From Cryptomeria japonica (Eukaryota > Streptophyta > Pinopsida > Cupressales > Cupressaceae): DNA of 64,000 nucleotides. Shown piece by piece: positions 12,545 through 24,500 of this stretch; the stretch's first letter is position 1, and every line of letters begins with the position of its first letter. The position numbers were made by a program, and so were the translations under genes. The notes beneath the pieces were generated by a model. The model was not told the DNA's origin, did no database searches, and saw only the letters and a program-made list of their open reading frames with translations. Location: positions 193,277,619 to 193,341,618 of the forward strand of contig NC_081410.1 in NCBI RefSeq assembly GCF_030272615.1. Direction: 5' to 3'.

Positions 12545-14430
12545 GAGCCATGATTCTTTTCTAGCCTTAAACCCCCATGTCCACCTCAACATAGTCCTCA
12601 ACTCTTTCTTTGATCACCTCTTGAAAGTGGGATACCAAAGTTTTTAGTGATTCGTCTCTGATAAGGGCCTCATGGTTACTGAATCCTCCCTCAAGAATTT
12701 TAATCTATTCCCTTTCACCACTTTCCATCCTAAATCCTTTTTTGTTCATTTATTGCACATCCTAGGAAGGAAGTTTTAAAGCCCCAACTCTCTTGGAAAT
12801 GGCTCTTTGTAAACATTGTCATACACTTCCCTTACCATAACATATTTACTTTGCAAGACTACTCCATGATCTATCTTTTTCACTCACCATCCTCCATAAT
12901 ACTTTCATATCCACGTCTTTAATCATCCACTTTCAATCCTTGAAGCTTGATCCTCCAATGTGTTTACCTTCACAAAAATTGACCACCCTACAAGGTTATA
13001 CATTTTCCCCTCCTTTTTCTTATTCTAAAGGAAGGCTCTAAAGATATTTGTTGTTGCTTTTGCAAACTAGAATATGAAAGATATATATAAAATATACAAT
13101 TATAGTAGAAAGGGTTTCTTTTATGAGAGTGATTCTTCTTGGAAAATAAATCCAACCACCATTCCTCGAAGACAACTTGTTCTAAATCCTATCGAAAACC
13201 TTTTTCCACCCTTCTATAATTTGTTTGCAAGTGACATCTCCAAATGCAAATTTGAAATATACTACTAAAAACCAAGATCTCTTTAATATCCAAAGCCTTA
13301 GAACAATTCTCCTTTAGAAACAAGATTTTAGATTTGTTAACATTAATTTTCAACCTTGTTGTCACCTCATATAATTTTAGAATCTTCTTGAAACTCCTAT
13401 CTTCTCTAGAAATGGCTTCTCCAAAGAGTATGTTTTCATCAACAAATTGGAGATGTGTGGTGCTTGGTAATCAAGAGGAAATATTTAAAGTTATGATATT
13501 TAATGATCTTCCTTTGTTGGAAGATACTCTTTATTAAAACATAGGATCTCCTAAATATCCAAAGTCTTAGCACAATTTTCCTTTAGAAACAGTATTTTAG
13601 ATTTGTCAACAATAATATTTTTCTCTACTTTCACCTCAAATAACTTAAGAATCTTTTGGAAAATCTCGGCTTCTCTAGTATTGGCTTCTCCAAAGAGTAG
13701 GATGTCATCAACAAATTGGAGATATGTGATATTTTCTAGTCTCAAGGAAATCTACAGGGCTATGATATTTTCAACCTTTCTTTTCATGTTAGATTTTGGC
13801 AAAGAACTTTCTCAATGACTATAGAAGAAAAGGGGAAAGAGGGTCACCTTGTTGAATTCCTCTAGTCACTAAAGAAAAATCCATTGAGATCTAATTGAGC
13901 ACAACTAAGAATGGCGTCATGGCATAACATATCCTAACCCATTTGCACCAATCCTCACTATACCCAAATCTTCTCATTCCTTTCTCCAATAATAACCAAG
14001 CCACTCTACCGTATAGCATAATCATGTCAACTTTTAGGAGCATTCCCTCCATTTTTCTACTTGATTGAACTTATCGCTTTATGGGAAATTGCAATCTCAT
14101 ACAAAATATGTTTTCTTCTTAAAAAACATTTAGTTCCCCCATAATTTTCCTATAAATATTTTTTTAATATGAGGGCCATTAATTTTGTCATGATCTTATA
14201 AATGGTATTACACAAAGCAATAGGCCTATACTCATCAAAGTATTTTGGATTCTTATCTCCTAGGATTAGAGACAAAAAAGTGATTTCTGCCTCCTTAACA
14301 TTGTGTTTCTTTTCCTACAATCTTTTTCTAGTTCCCAAACATCGAATCCCACAATTTGTTAGAATTTTTTAAAGAACCATGTTGAAATCGATCAACCCAG
14401 GGTCCTTTTTACTACTTGGGAGAATGTAAT
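12545..14430 (-). pseudogene. LINE #3 reverse transcriptase and C-terminal region
   Basis: Read on the minus strand from 14430: a linker (LIDFNMVL), then DEYRPIALCNTIYKIM at about 14215. This is the LINE RT motif in which the template is bound. FVDDILLFGEANTREAE at about 13730-13680 contains the catalytic YxDD-type box, intact in this copy. A second, mutated copy of the same block follows (QFVDENILFGEA near 13460). The rest to 12545 has tryptophan/lysine-rich segments typical of the domain after RT (GGSSFKD, WRMVSEKDRSWSSL). Multiple stops make it a pseudogene. Confidence 0.75.
13270..13808 (-). repeat. Tandem duplication of 269 bp across the catalytic box of LINE #3
   Basis: The sequence from about 13270 to 13540 aligns to 13541-13808 at a constant offset of 269 bp. 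Two anchors confirm it: ATCCAAAG at 13288 and 13557, and AACAAATTGG at 13441 and 13710. Both units encode the FVDD-box segment. The period is not a multiple of three, so the duplication itself breaks the frame. The two units differ by many substitutions and are therefore old. Confidence 0.85.
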
Positions 14431-15713
14431 TGATGAGTTGAGACATTAGCAAATTTTTATCCTCGGAACTCTTAAGTTTTTCTCATATTTTGATTTACAT
14501 AGTAGTAATGAGGTATCGAAAGTTTACTATATGTATTTAAGATGTTATCCTGAACCTATTAAAACATGTTTTGTCTTTACTAGTTTATTCCTGCAGCCAT
14601 GTTATTCATTCTTGTTGCCATGCAGATTGTTTAGGCAATATCATGTGTGAAATTAATAGATGTTTTGATTAATTAAAATAGATGTGTATGTTCTTGTGTG
14701 TTCTTTCTTTTTGAGATTGCGGGAATAAATTGATGTTGTTGCGAAAGATCTCCTATCACGCCAGTTGTTGTAGGAGATATTTAAGGAGGAGATTGAAAGA
14801 TCAAATCAAAAAAAATGCTAATGAGCATAAGGAACACCAGAGGAAAAGTAATTGCATAATGTTTACTGATGTCTTACTCAAGTAGACATTAGTGTTGAAA
14901 ATACCGCCATGATGTGTTATGACTATGGTTTGGTTTAGATCCACATTATCGGTGACTTAACTCCGATTGTTTCCTTTCTTGATTAGTTATCTGCCTTTTC
15001 TAATTGGCGTGATCTGTGTAATAGGAAGTAATTTTTTTCTTTTAAATAAAGGTTTTTATCTCTTTTCGTAGGTTAGATAGAAAAGGAAGAAAAGAGAGAA
15101 AAGAGAGCAGAGGATTTTAGAAATAAAGTTACAAGTGTTTTGTTTTTCTTTTGATGTTGAATCATGTAATGACTTCTGAAGAACAATGAATAAAAATATG
15201 TTATTTTGAGCACTTAGAGTTGTTTTTGGGAAGCCTGGAATCACTCATCCAAGGGGGGCCACTTGGTGAGTGTTCTTGTGCCTTTGTCAAGATCAGTTTT
15301 ATTCTTTAGCTGCAGTAGATGTTCTTGGATTGACTGTTTCTGCAGCCATTGGAAACAGATCCATTGACTGTTCCTGCAGCCAAACCAAAACAGAGTAATT
15401 TTTGTTTAGCAGCATTGAACTTAGCCAGTATTGCTTGAATGAATTTATGTTAATGCAGAAGCTTTCCTGTAGCGTTTCAATAGTTTCAATTCTTGCTTAT
15501 CTTTTCCGCATAGATGTTAGTTGTTGCAATAATGCAGGGTAGCTATTGTAGGAACTTAGTGCATATATAGTGCAGACCCATTTCAAGTATTACGTCCCTG
15601 AGTTGACAATCAAATGAACACTAGCAATGGAAATAGTGACTTTACCAAGTGAATGTCCAAACTTCGGGTTGAGACTTCAACTAGAGTTATTATTCTTATT
15701 TTTGGGTTGAACA
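14431..15713 (+). repeat. 5' LTR of the non-autonomous gypsy element
   Basis: Runs from TGATGAGTTGAG to TTGGGTTGAACA and aligns along its length to 18440-19709. Differences are scattered substitutions plus a 9-bp gap near 14697. The LTR supplies promoter and polyadenylation signals; no single convincing TATA box could be chosen. Confidence 0.85.
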
Positions 15714-15717
15714 TTTT

Positions 15718-15730
15718 TGGCACCACTGCC
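15718..15730 (+). other. Candidate tRNA primer-binding site
   Basis: TGGCACCACTGCC begins four bases after the 5' LTR end. The TGGC start matches the CCA end of a tRNA and resembles the TGGCGCC-type sites of Athila/Tat gypsy elements. The tRNA identity is not determined. Confidence 0.55.
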
Positions 15731-16165
15731 AAAAATAAATATTATTCTCTATAAATAAATTTTTCCATCCATGTCATCGCATCTCATTTCCTTATCTATC
15801 ATTTCATTTTATTTTGCCATTCTTTTCGCATGCTTGCAGGTATGTACATATTTTATTTTAATTTAATTAGGCATTTATGATTTCATTATGATTATTGCCT
15901 TTACTAAATCCACATACACTTCCCTAAATCCTTTCAGCCTGTGTGGACACGTGCCAAAGTAAGTTGGGGGGGTGTTTTATGGTCTAGTTTCCAAAATTAG
16001 TAGTTACTCATCTTTTTTGATACCTAGATTTGATTGCTTGCCATCATTCCTTTCATGAGATATTTTTTGGCATAAGAAAGCAATGAATTCTGTCACCAAA
16101 TTTGGAAATAGGTAAGGAAGTTTCAATTCTCAGTTGCAGGGATTGCTACATTAATAGATTAAGAA

Positions 16166-18427
16166 ATGGGTGGAGATCCAATCCGCCATGAACCAATAAT
16201 TCATGATGCATTGCTACAGGATGCTCTTTGTGAGCATTATTTCCGGCAACATGGTTGGATTGTCTACTTTCTGAAAATAACGGATTATAATGAAGAAATT
16301 GCCTCTGAGTTTATGCATTCATTCAATGAAGGGGTGGTTGTTGTTAAAGGATTAAGGGTCATTTCTACAGAGCAGCGGATAACTGAGGTTACAAGGTTGC
16401 TACAGGAATGAGAATTGTTTCTAGAATCAAAAGACGCTAGAAGTGCCAGAGCAAAATTTACACGCCCCACAGATGGACCTCTAATAGTGGACAAGCAAGG
16501 AACTAGGAGGGTTTCCCTTCCAGCAGAGTGGCCCAAGGTGGCTTTATATGTAATGAAGTACATTACTTGTGAAGGGAGGTATTCAAATTAACATTCACCC
16601 CATTTCAAATTGCTTAGTCATTTATGACATGGCCAGAGAGTGAATGTTCCAAAAAAATTATATCCCCTCATTTCCACAAGTGCTAAAGAAACACGGAAGA
16701 ATGGAAATCGTTCTATCAGCCATCATGGTTTGATAAAATTGTTGGTAGAACGTTCTCTTAGGGATGTTTCATGGATGGAATGGGGGGTATTTGAAGACAT
16801 ATTGCAATTTAGGGTTGAAGATGCTCTTGTTGTAGATGAGTTAGTAGTTGAAAAGAAGGAAATGGGAGAACCCTCTTCTCCCATAATTTCTGCGGAGAAT
16901 GAATTGCTCATCGCTGAAGGAACTGTGACTATTACGGAGGAAGAGATGGTTGAGACAAACATGGAGCAGCCTTCCACTTTTTTTCAAAGAGAATCAACAT
17001 TGTCTAAAAGAAAAGGGAAGGAATTAGAAGGAATTAATGAAGAATATGAACCTATGGTTCAGCCACAGGAAACTCAAGTTTCCCCTGCAGCCAAGATGCA
17101 TAGACCAAAGAGAAATACTCCTATAGAAAAGCCACATGTAGAAACCATTCCTGTAGCCACTCCAAATGTTTATGCAAGAAGAACTAGGAGTGCTACCCAA
17201 AAAGTCTGTCTAGTAAGTGATGCAACAAAGGTTATTTCAGTGGAAGCATCAGAAGAAGAGAGCCCAACAGAGGTTGAAATTCAGAAGGAGGATGATGTTG
17301 ATTGACTTTCAAGTCTGGCATATGTGGCAGGACAGCTTGAGGAACTTGTTGAAGAAATTCCACATCCAAAGGTAACAGCTATTAGACCTCCATCATCTCT
17401 CAACAATTTATCTATTTCATTAACATTTTATAGGAAATGGGAGATAGAAATGGCTAGATTACAGGGGATTATTGACAAACAACAAAAGGAAATTGAAAAA
17501 AGGGATAATAAAATTGAAGAATTAGAAGCCAAAGTTTATACAATCACTAGTATGGTCTTAGAGTTAATGCAATGTAGGGCACCGCCAAGATTTTATGCTC
17601 TGCATTTGAAAGAGTGATATTTAAATTTTAAATTAAACCGCATTATCAAGGACCTTAGCCCTTCTTTAGAAACCCCTGAGTAATTTTATGATGCCTATCA
17701 GACTTCCCTAACAGCTGTGAAAAATTTATTGTGTGAGCTTTACTTGCATAACTATGTTGTAACTTCTGATAGTGAGTGGAATCCCTTGTTATACATTGGT
17801 GATATCCACATAAAAGCCTTAATGTCATGGATTCAGAATGAGATCAGCATGGGAGCACAGGCCATAACACATAGGGATATTGAATTTGATTGTCCATTAC
17901 CACTGAGGAAGGAAGCGAAAGAGCCAAGAGTTCTCTATTATGAATGGCAGAAGCTATTGGTAAGGCAAGATGTGAGGAATCAAGTGTTGCCAATGAGGGA
18001 AGAAATATTCCAAGTATATCAGTATTTAGTTCGAAATGAAAGTGCAGCTGCAATTGAAGGCCTAACTCAGCGCTGGAATAATTTGCCAGAAGAATTGAAA
18101 CAAGGAGAACCTCATTCACTGTCAAATTTTCATGCAACTATGCAAAAAGCCCCTAAATTTATCCAACTAGGCAAGATGAAAACCAATAACTGCTTACCTT
18201 TGATCTTTCAGCCCCCTATACTTATGTGACCATTGTTGGGATGTCAGGTTATAGATCACCCCTATGAAGCAGCTACAGAAGAGGCCAGACGGTCTAGATT
18301 AGAAAAGATGAAGGGGTTTTATTGGAATTTGCCTTCAGAAGGAACAGGTCAAGGAACCGTTAGTGACTTAAGAGTTAGTGCCAGAATTAGGAATTTTCCT
18401 CTTGCTGGAGGATCAGCAAGACCTTAA
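16166..18427 (+). pseudogene. Single 754-codon ORF of unknown function in the gypsy element
   Basis: One frame runs from the ATG at 16166 (MGGDPIRHEPIIHDALL) to TAA at 18425-18427, directly before the purine tract. It has about seven internal stops (16409, 16589, 16625, 17303, 17615, 17681, 18227) and no frameshift. The N-terminal third is helical and positively charged (EWPKVALYVMKYI, SHHGLIKLLVERSLRDVSW). The middle (about 16840-17300) is acidic and low-complexity. A coiled coil lies at about 17430-17570 (IIDKQQKEIEKRDNKIEEL). The C-terminal part is helical again. It lacks a CCHC knuckle, a DSG protease motif and any RT motif. It occupies the gag position and may be a diverged gag or an acquired plant transposon protein; I do not recognise the family. 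Confidence 0.7.
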
Positions 18428-18439
18428 AGTTGGGGGGCA
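18427..18439 (+). other. Polypurine tract of the non-autonomous gypsy element
   Basis: AAGTTGGGGGGCA lies between the stop of the internal ORF and the 3' LTR start (TGATGAG at 18440). Its position and purine content fit the primer for plus-strand DNA synthesis, although two T residues interrupt it. Confidence 0.6.
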
Positions 18440-19709
18440 TGATGAGTTGAGACATTAGCATATTTTTATCCTCAGAACTCTTATGTTTTTCTCATATTTT
18501 GATTTCCATATTAGTAATGAGGTATCGAAAGTTTACTATATGTATTTTAGATGTTAGCCTGAACCTATTAAAACATTTTTTGTCTTTGCTAGTTTATTCC
18601 TGCGGCCATGTTATTCATTCTTGTTGCCATGCGGATTGTTTAGGCAATATCATGTGTGAAATTAATAGATGTTTTGATTAATTAAAATAGATTTGTATGT
18701 TCTTTCTTTTTGAGATTGCAGGAATAAATTGATGTTGTTGGGAAGGATCTCCTATCGTGCCAATTGTTGTAGGAGATATTTAAGGAGACTGAAAGATCGA
18801 ATCAGTAGAAATGTTGATGAGCGTAAGGAACGCCAGAGGAAAAGTAATTATGCAATGTTTACTGACATCTTACTCAAGTAGACATTAGTGCTGAAAATAC
18901 CGCCACGATGTATTATGACTGTGGTTCGGTTTAGATCCACATTATTGGTGACTTAACTCCGGTTGTTTCCTTTCTTGATTAGTTATCTGTCTCTTCTAAT
19001 TGGCGTGATTTGTGTAATAGGAAGTAATTATTTTCTTTTAAATAAAGGTCTTTATCTCTTTTTGTAGGTTAGATAGAAAAGGAAGAAAAGAGAGAAAAGA
19101 GAGCAGAGGATTTTAGAAATAAAGTTACAAGTGTTTTGTTTTTCTTTTGATGTTGAATCATGTAATGACTTCCGAAGAACAATGAATAAAAATATGTTAT
19201 TCTGAGCACTTAGAGTTGTTTTTGGGAAGCCTGGAATCACTCATCCAAGGGGCCCCACTTGGTGAGTGTTCCTATGCCTTTGTTAAGATTAATTTTCTTC
19301 TTTTGCTGCAGTAGACATTCTTGCATTGACTGTTCCTGAAGCCATTGGAAACAGATCCATTGACTATTCCTGCAGCCAAATCAAAACAGAGTAATTTATG
19401 TTTAGCAGCATTGAACTTAGCCAGTATTGCTTGAATGAATTTATGTTAATACATAAGTTTTCCTGTAGTCTTTCAATAGTTTCAATTCTTGCTTATCTTT
19501 TCCGCATAGATGTTAGTTGTTGCAGTAATGCAGGGTAGCTATTGCAGGAACTTAGTGCACATATAGTGCAGACCCATTTCAAGTATTACGTCCCTGGGTT
19601 GACAATCAAATGAACACTAGCTATGGAAATACTGACTTTACCAAGTGAATGTCCAAACTTAGGGTTGAGACTTCAACTAGAGTTATTATTCTTATTGTTG
19701 GGTTGAACG
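18440..19709 (+). repeat. 3' LTR of the non-autonomous gypsy element
   Basis: Second copy of the LTR, starting TGATGAGTTGAG and ending GGTTGAAC plus one base where the 5' copy has ACA. LINE #3 sequence resumes immediately after it on the minus strand. Confidence 0.85.
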
Positions 19710-20030
19710 ATGATCATCTTAATTTCTTTAGAGGTAAAAGGTGGCATAAGGGCCTCATTTTGACCATGTTTAACTACTTCAAGAATATTATTGAGGGGAA
19801 GTTCTTGAGCCATAATGTCATCTTTTTGCATTTTGTACAGTAATTCTTGAAATAATTATTTTTCTTCTCTTCTAATATTTTCCACATTAGTGACTTCCTC
19901 CCCCATCAATAGAGTAATCTTCTTAATCTTGCTTATTTATCATCTAATGTTTATAGATAGATTAAACAATGTCTTTTGGGGGAATTGAGCCCCCAAATAT
20001 TCTAGCTTGATATTCTCATTTCTTTTGAAG
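19710..20030 (-). pseudogene. LINE #3 ORF2 start and pre-RT linker, endonuclease largely deleted
   Basis: On the minus strand from about 20020 the reading is RISS-stop-NIWGLNSPKR. This is the conserved opening of the L1 endonuclease, which nicks the target DNA. Within about 100 bases it reaches SKIKKITLLMGEEV, which normally lies just upstream of the reverse transcriptase. It then continues through AQELPLNNILEVV to PPFTSKEIK at the gypsy border. The body of the endonuclease (over 200 residues in the family) is therefore missing. Reading resumes at 14430 beyond the insertion. Confidence 0.7.
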
Positions 20031-20250
20031 GGGACATAGGTGCTCACCTCTTTTGATATAAAATGTATAGATTAAAGCTTGAGTACCCTTCTCTAAGTCT
20101 TCTATTGTCGTCTCCTTTTCTTTATTTGCATTCATTCTTCTAACCCTTGTTATTTCTAATGGTAGGTCCTCTTATCTCTACTTAACTTATTTTGGCTAGC
20201 AACCACTGTTCAACTTATTTAAGAAATATTATTTGTGGAGTTATTGGCCC

Positions 20251-21249
20251 CTTCAATATTTGATTTTCTGCTTATTTTTAAGCAAGTGCCTTAAATTTAT
20301 AGCAATAGCACTAATAGTTTGTGTAGCTAAAATTTTGAAAAAAAAAACATGAAATAAAATGTTAAAAAATGAAAGAAATTTGTGGAGACACATGGTATAC
20401 ACAGAGTTGCTCCATTCAAACTAGAAAACCTTCCAAGTTATCATTTTCCCATAATGAAAATTTTTCATAAGAACACTTTAATTACTCAAATTTAAGCCAA
20501 AAACAATGACATAGAAGTATGAAATAACTTCTTAATTAACACTTAAAACTTAATCTTGGAATCTTTTCCCTACTAAATTCCAATCTTTCAACCCCACCTT
20601 CTCTTCATATATGTGTAATGATCTCATGTCCACCTTCATCTTCGATGATGCTCCAAATCATTTTGCATGCTAAATCCCTCCTCTTTATTTTCTAAACTTT
20701 TTGAAGGTTCAATCTCTTCTTGGCCTTATTCTCTTCTAGCAAATGAACCAATATTTTGACATTCTTATCATCTTCACATGGAGGTGTGTTCTTGTCACCC
20801 TCATATTGAATGAATAATTTTTAATGTCTACATGACTAAAAATAGCCTAATGTTATAATTTAAGTCTACCTCCTTCATTTCTCACTCTTTTGGACATCAT
20901 TGAAATTCCTCCATTCATTCTTTTATTACTAGTTGATTTTCTTTCAACATTATTTTTAAAATAAGGAATTTTGATACCAAAATTTTAACTTGTCTCATTA
21001 TTATTATCATATTTTTAATCTTTGATTTTGTTGAGTTATTCTTGAAATTGCTATTTCTCAATTACATATTACTTGTTAAACTTTTAGTTAATTTTATAAA
21101 ATTAATTTTTCTTCATTTATGAAATTTAATTTAAAAAATATTATCAATAAATAAATCAAAATATGTGTACGAGAATACGTATATAATAATACGAGAACAT
21201 GTGTATGAGAATACGAGAGTATGAGTACGAGGAAAAGATTATGAGAATA
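20251..21249. other. AT-rich gene-free region
   Basis: No coding signal and no repeat border that I can define. At 21165-21240 there is a short degenerate array of ACGAGAATACG / TATGAGAATACG words with a period of about 12 bases. It ends in TTTTAGGGTTAGGGTT (21253), two telomere-like TTTAGGG/TTAGGG units, too few to call a telomeric repeat. Confidence 0.45.
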
Positions 21250-21538
21250 TGCTTTTAGGGTTAGGGTTAATTTTGTTAACTGACTTTGTATGTTGCCCTA
21301 AATATTATATGTTATAAGCGGTTGGGATGTAGAAGGAATTGTAATGGTGTTCTACTGATTTATTGGATAATAAGAAAAGATTGGGCGACTGTGTTCTGTG
21401 GATGTAGCCCATCTTAGGTGAGCCACATTAAACCTCTGTGTTATTTTGTGTTGTGTTTTTCTTCATCTTTGTGTATTTGAAACTGTATATATAATTGTTA
21501 ATTTGTATTTGCTCCAAATCTGCCTAAGCCTTAACAAT

Positions 21539-21550
21539 TGGCATTAGAGT
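21539..21550 (+). other. Primer-binding site of the copia element
   Basis: TGGCATTAGAGT lies two bases after the LTR end and differs by three transitions from the common plant copia site TGGTATCAGAGC, which pairs with initiator tRNA-Met. All three changes are C/T transitions. Confidence 0.7.
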
Positions 21551-21598
21551 TGTGTATTTTTGTAAATTGGCAAGGACTTTCAGATTTGAGTGGGAGCA

Positions 21599-24500
21599 AT
21601 GGAAGAAACCAAATTCAAGGTCGAGAAGTTCAACGGCTAGAATTATCAGTTATGGAAAATGCAGATGGAAGATTACCTATATCAAAAGGATTTGTGGTAG
21701 CCATTGGAAGGAAAGACAAATAAACCGACCATGATGTTAGATGAAGGTTGGGATATTCTAGACAAAAAGGCACTGGGAACCATTTGGTTGTGCCTTGCAT
21801 TGTCTGTAGCATTCAATATATTAAAGGCAACAACGAATGTAGACATGATGCAAGCACTAGCTAAATTGTATGAGAAACCCCCAACTTTGAATAAGGCATT
21901 TCCTATGAAGCGTTTATTTAATATAAAAATGAGTGAAGGACGATGTGTAGTAGATCATTTAAATGAATTTAATACAGTTACTAGCGAATTGACTTTTGTA
22001 AAAGTTAACTTTTATGAAGAGGTTAGGGCTCTCTTAATTTAATGTTCTTTGCCAAAAAGATGGAATAGCTTGGTTATGGTTGTAAGTAACTTTGTCTTTG
22101 ATACAAACACTTTGAAATTTGATGATGTTGTTGGTGTTATCCTAAGCGAGGAAATGTGGCGGAAAAACATAGGTGAGATTTCAACATCATCAGGTACTAT
22201 TTTGAATGTAGAGAATAGGGGAAGATCAAAGGAAAGAAGAAAAGGCACTGGGTGTGAGATGTTATGAGGGATGTCAAAGTAAGGACACTCTCATTCTAGA
22301 GGAAGAAAGCATTGTTGGTACTGTGGAGAGCCGGGACATTTAAAGAAAGATTGTTGGTGTCGAAAAAACAAACAAGAAGATGGAAATGAAGATGATAGTA
22401 AGGAAGCCAACGTTGCAAGTAATATTTTACAAGATTCTTTAATTATGTGTTTAGATAATGTTAATGATTCTTGGGTAATAGATTCTGGGGCTTCATTTCA
22501 TGCCACACCCCATATAAAATATTTTTGAGATTATGTTGAAGGTGATTTTGGACAAGTATGTTTGGGTGATGATGAGCCTTGTCAAATTATTGGAAAAGGA
22601 AAGATAAAGATTAAATTGTAGAATGGAAATGACTGGTTGTTGTAGTAGGTAAGACAAGTCCCTAATTTAAGAAGAAATTTAATTTCTACAGGAGAAATGG
22701 GTAGTGAAGGCGGCATAATTGCCTTTAGAGACAATATTTGGAAGGTCAATAAATGTGCATTAGTAGTAGCTAAAGGTGCAAAGGTAGGCACATTGTATTT
22801 GTGTACTGGTAATACTTATTCTACCTTAATTTGTTGCTAGGATTGAAGAAGATCGATTTAGAGTTTTATGAAAACTACGTTTATGGTAAATAGAAAAGAG
22901 TCAAATTTCTCAAGGTTGGGAAAGAGAAGAAGAGTGAGAAATTAGAGCTTGTGCATTTAGATGTATGGGGACCAGCTCAGGTATCATCTCTTAGTGGCTC
23001 TTGTTATTATGCTATTTTTATAGTTGATGAGACTAGGAAAATATGGGTGTATTTTCTAAAACAAAAATCATATTTTTTCGAAACTTGTAAGAGATGGAAA
23101 GCTATGGTTGAGAATGAGACAAAAAAAATTTGAAGTGTCTCGGATCTGACAATGGAGGTGAGTATTGCAACAAAGCATTTAAATATTATTGTTCTTACAA
23201 TGGAATCCAAAGGAAAAAAGACAATTCTAGGAACCCCACAAGAAAATGGTGTGTCTAAGAGAATGAATAGGACCATCATGGAGCATGAAAGGAGCATGAG
23301 ATTGCATGTTGGACTGCCCCTACATTTATGGGTAGATGTTGTACATATTGTTATTTATCTAATAAACAAAGGACCTTCAAATCCTTTGGATGATGGCATT
23401 CCAGAGGAAGCATGGACTAGTAAAAAGGTAAACTATTCTTTTTTGAAAACCTTTGGTTGTGAAGCTTTTGTCCATGTTGATAAAGAAAATAGAACCAAGC
23501 TTGATGCCAAATATAAAAAATGTACCTTCATTGGATATGGAATAGATGACTTTGGTTATTGATTATGGGATTTTGAAAATCAGAAAATAATTAGAAGTAG
23601 AGATGTTGTATTCAATGGGAAGGTCATGTATAAAGAATAGATGCAGGAAAAGAAGCATGAACAGGTCAAGAAGGAATATGTGGTGCTGGATGAGATTCCT
23701 GAGAATAAAATATCATTGGTACCTGATGCTAAACAACAACAAAATATCCCACAAACTCCTACAAGTATTAGACATTCTACGAGGTTAAGAAGACCTCCTA
23801 AAATATTTTCTCCTTCTTTGTATTCTATTTTATTAACTGATTCTGGTGAACCAGAAGGATATGAAGAAGCAATGTAGGTGGATTTTAAACACCAGTGGGA
23901 GCTAGGCTTGAAAGAGGAAATGGATTCCTTGATGCAGAATCAGACTTGGGACTTAGTCCTGTTACCTGTAGGAAAAAAATTCTTGCCAAAAAATGGGTTT
24001 ATAGGCTGAAGGAGGAGGAGGGAGGATAGAAAAGATATAAGGCCAGACTTGTGGTAAAAGGTTTTACATAGAAAAAAGGTATCGGTTTTGATGAAATATT
24101 TTCTCGAGTTGTAAAAATGACTTCAATTAGAATTGTTCTGAGTCTTGTGGTTGCAGAAGACTTGCATCTTGAACAACTAGATGTTAAAATAGTTTTTCTC
24201 TATGGGGATTTAGAGGAATAAATCTACATGTAGCAACCACAGGGATATGAGGTCAAAGGTAAGGAGGAGTTAGTGTGTAGGTTGAAGAAGAGTTTATATG
24301 GCCTAAAGCAAGCACCCCAATAATGGTATTTCAAATTTGATAGTTTCATGGTGGAACAAGGTTACCATAGATGTCATTCTGATCATTGTGTTTATTTTAA
24401 GAAATTAGAAAATGGCAATTATAGTATCCTATTACTTTATGTTGATGACATGCTTGTTGTTGGGTCTAACATGTAGCATATATTTGAACTTAAACAGAAA

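Larger units (their letters stand above)
14431..19709 (+). mobile_element. Complete non-autonomous gypsy-type LTR element
   Basis: Two LTRs of about 1.28 kb (14431-15713 and 18440-19709) start TGATGAGTTGAG and are roughly 95% identical over the part compared by eye. A primer-binding-like site follows the 5' LTR and a purine tract precedes the 3' LTR. The 2.7-kb interior has a single long reading frame and no protease, integrase or reverse transcriptase. The element therefore depends on proteins from another element. It sits inside LINE #3. A perfect 5-bp TSD is not visible: the left flank ends GTAAT and the right flank begins ATGAT. Confidence 0.85.
12545..20250 (-). mobile_element. L1-type LINE #3, minus strand, split by a gypsy element
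   Basis: Minus-strand ORF2 pieces flank the gypsy insertion at 14431-19709. To the right, about 20025-19710 reads an endonuclease start (ISS-stop-NIWGLNSPKR). It then jumps almost directly to the pre-RT linker (ITLLMGEEVTN, MPPFTSKEI). To the left, 14430-12545 continues with the RT (DEYRPIALCNTIYKIM near 14215, FVDDILLFGEA near 13710) and a C-terminal part. The protein sequence is continuous across the gypsy site. Most of the endonuclease domain is missing, so this copy was deleted as well as interrupted. Ends are approximate and no TSD was found. Confidence 0.75.

Noticed and set aside
14431-19709. Perfect TSD for the non-autonomous gypsy element
   Set aside because: Left GTAAT and right ATGAT agree at only three of five positions, so I do not claim a TSD although the LTR borders are clear.
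21245-21275. Telomere repeat (TTTTAGGGTTAGGGTT)
   Set aside because: Only two units; too short to be distinguished from chance.
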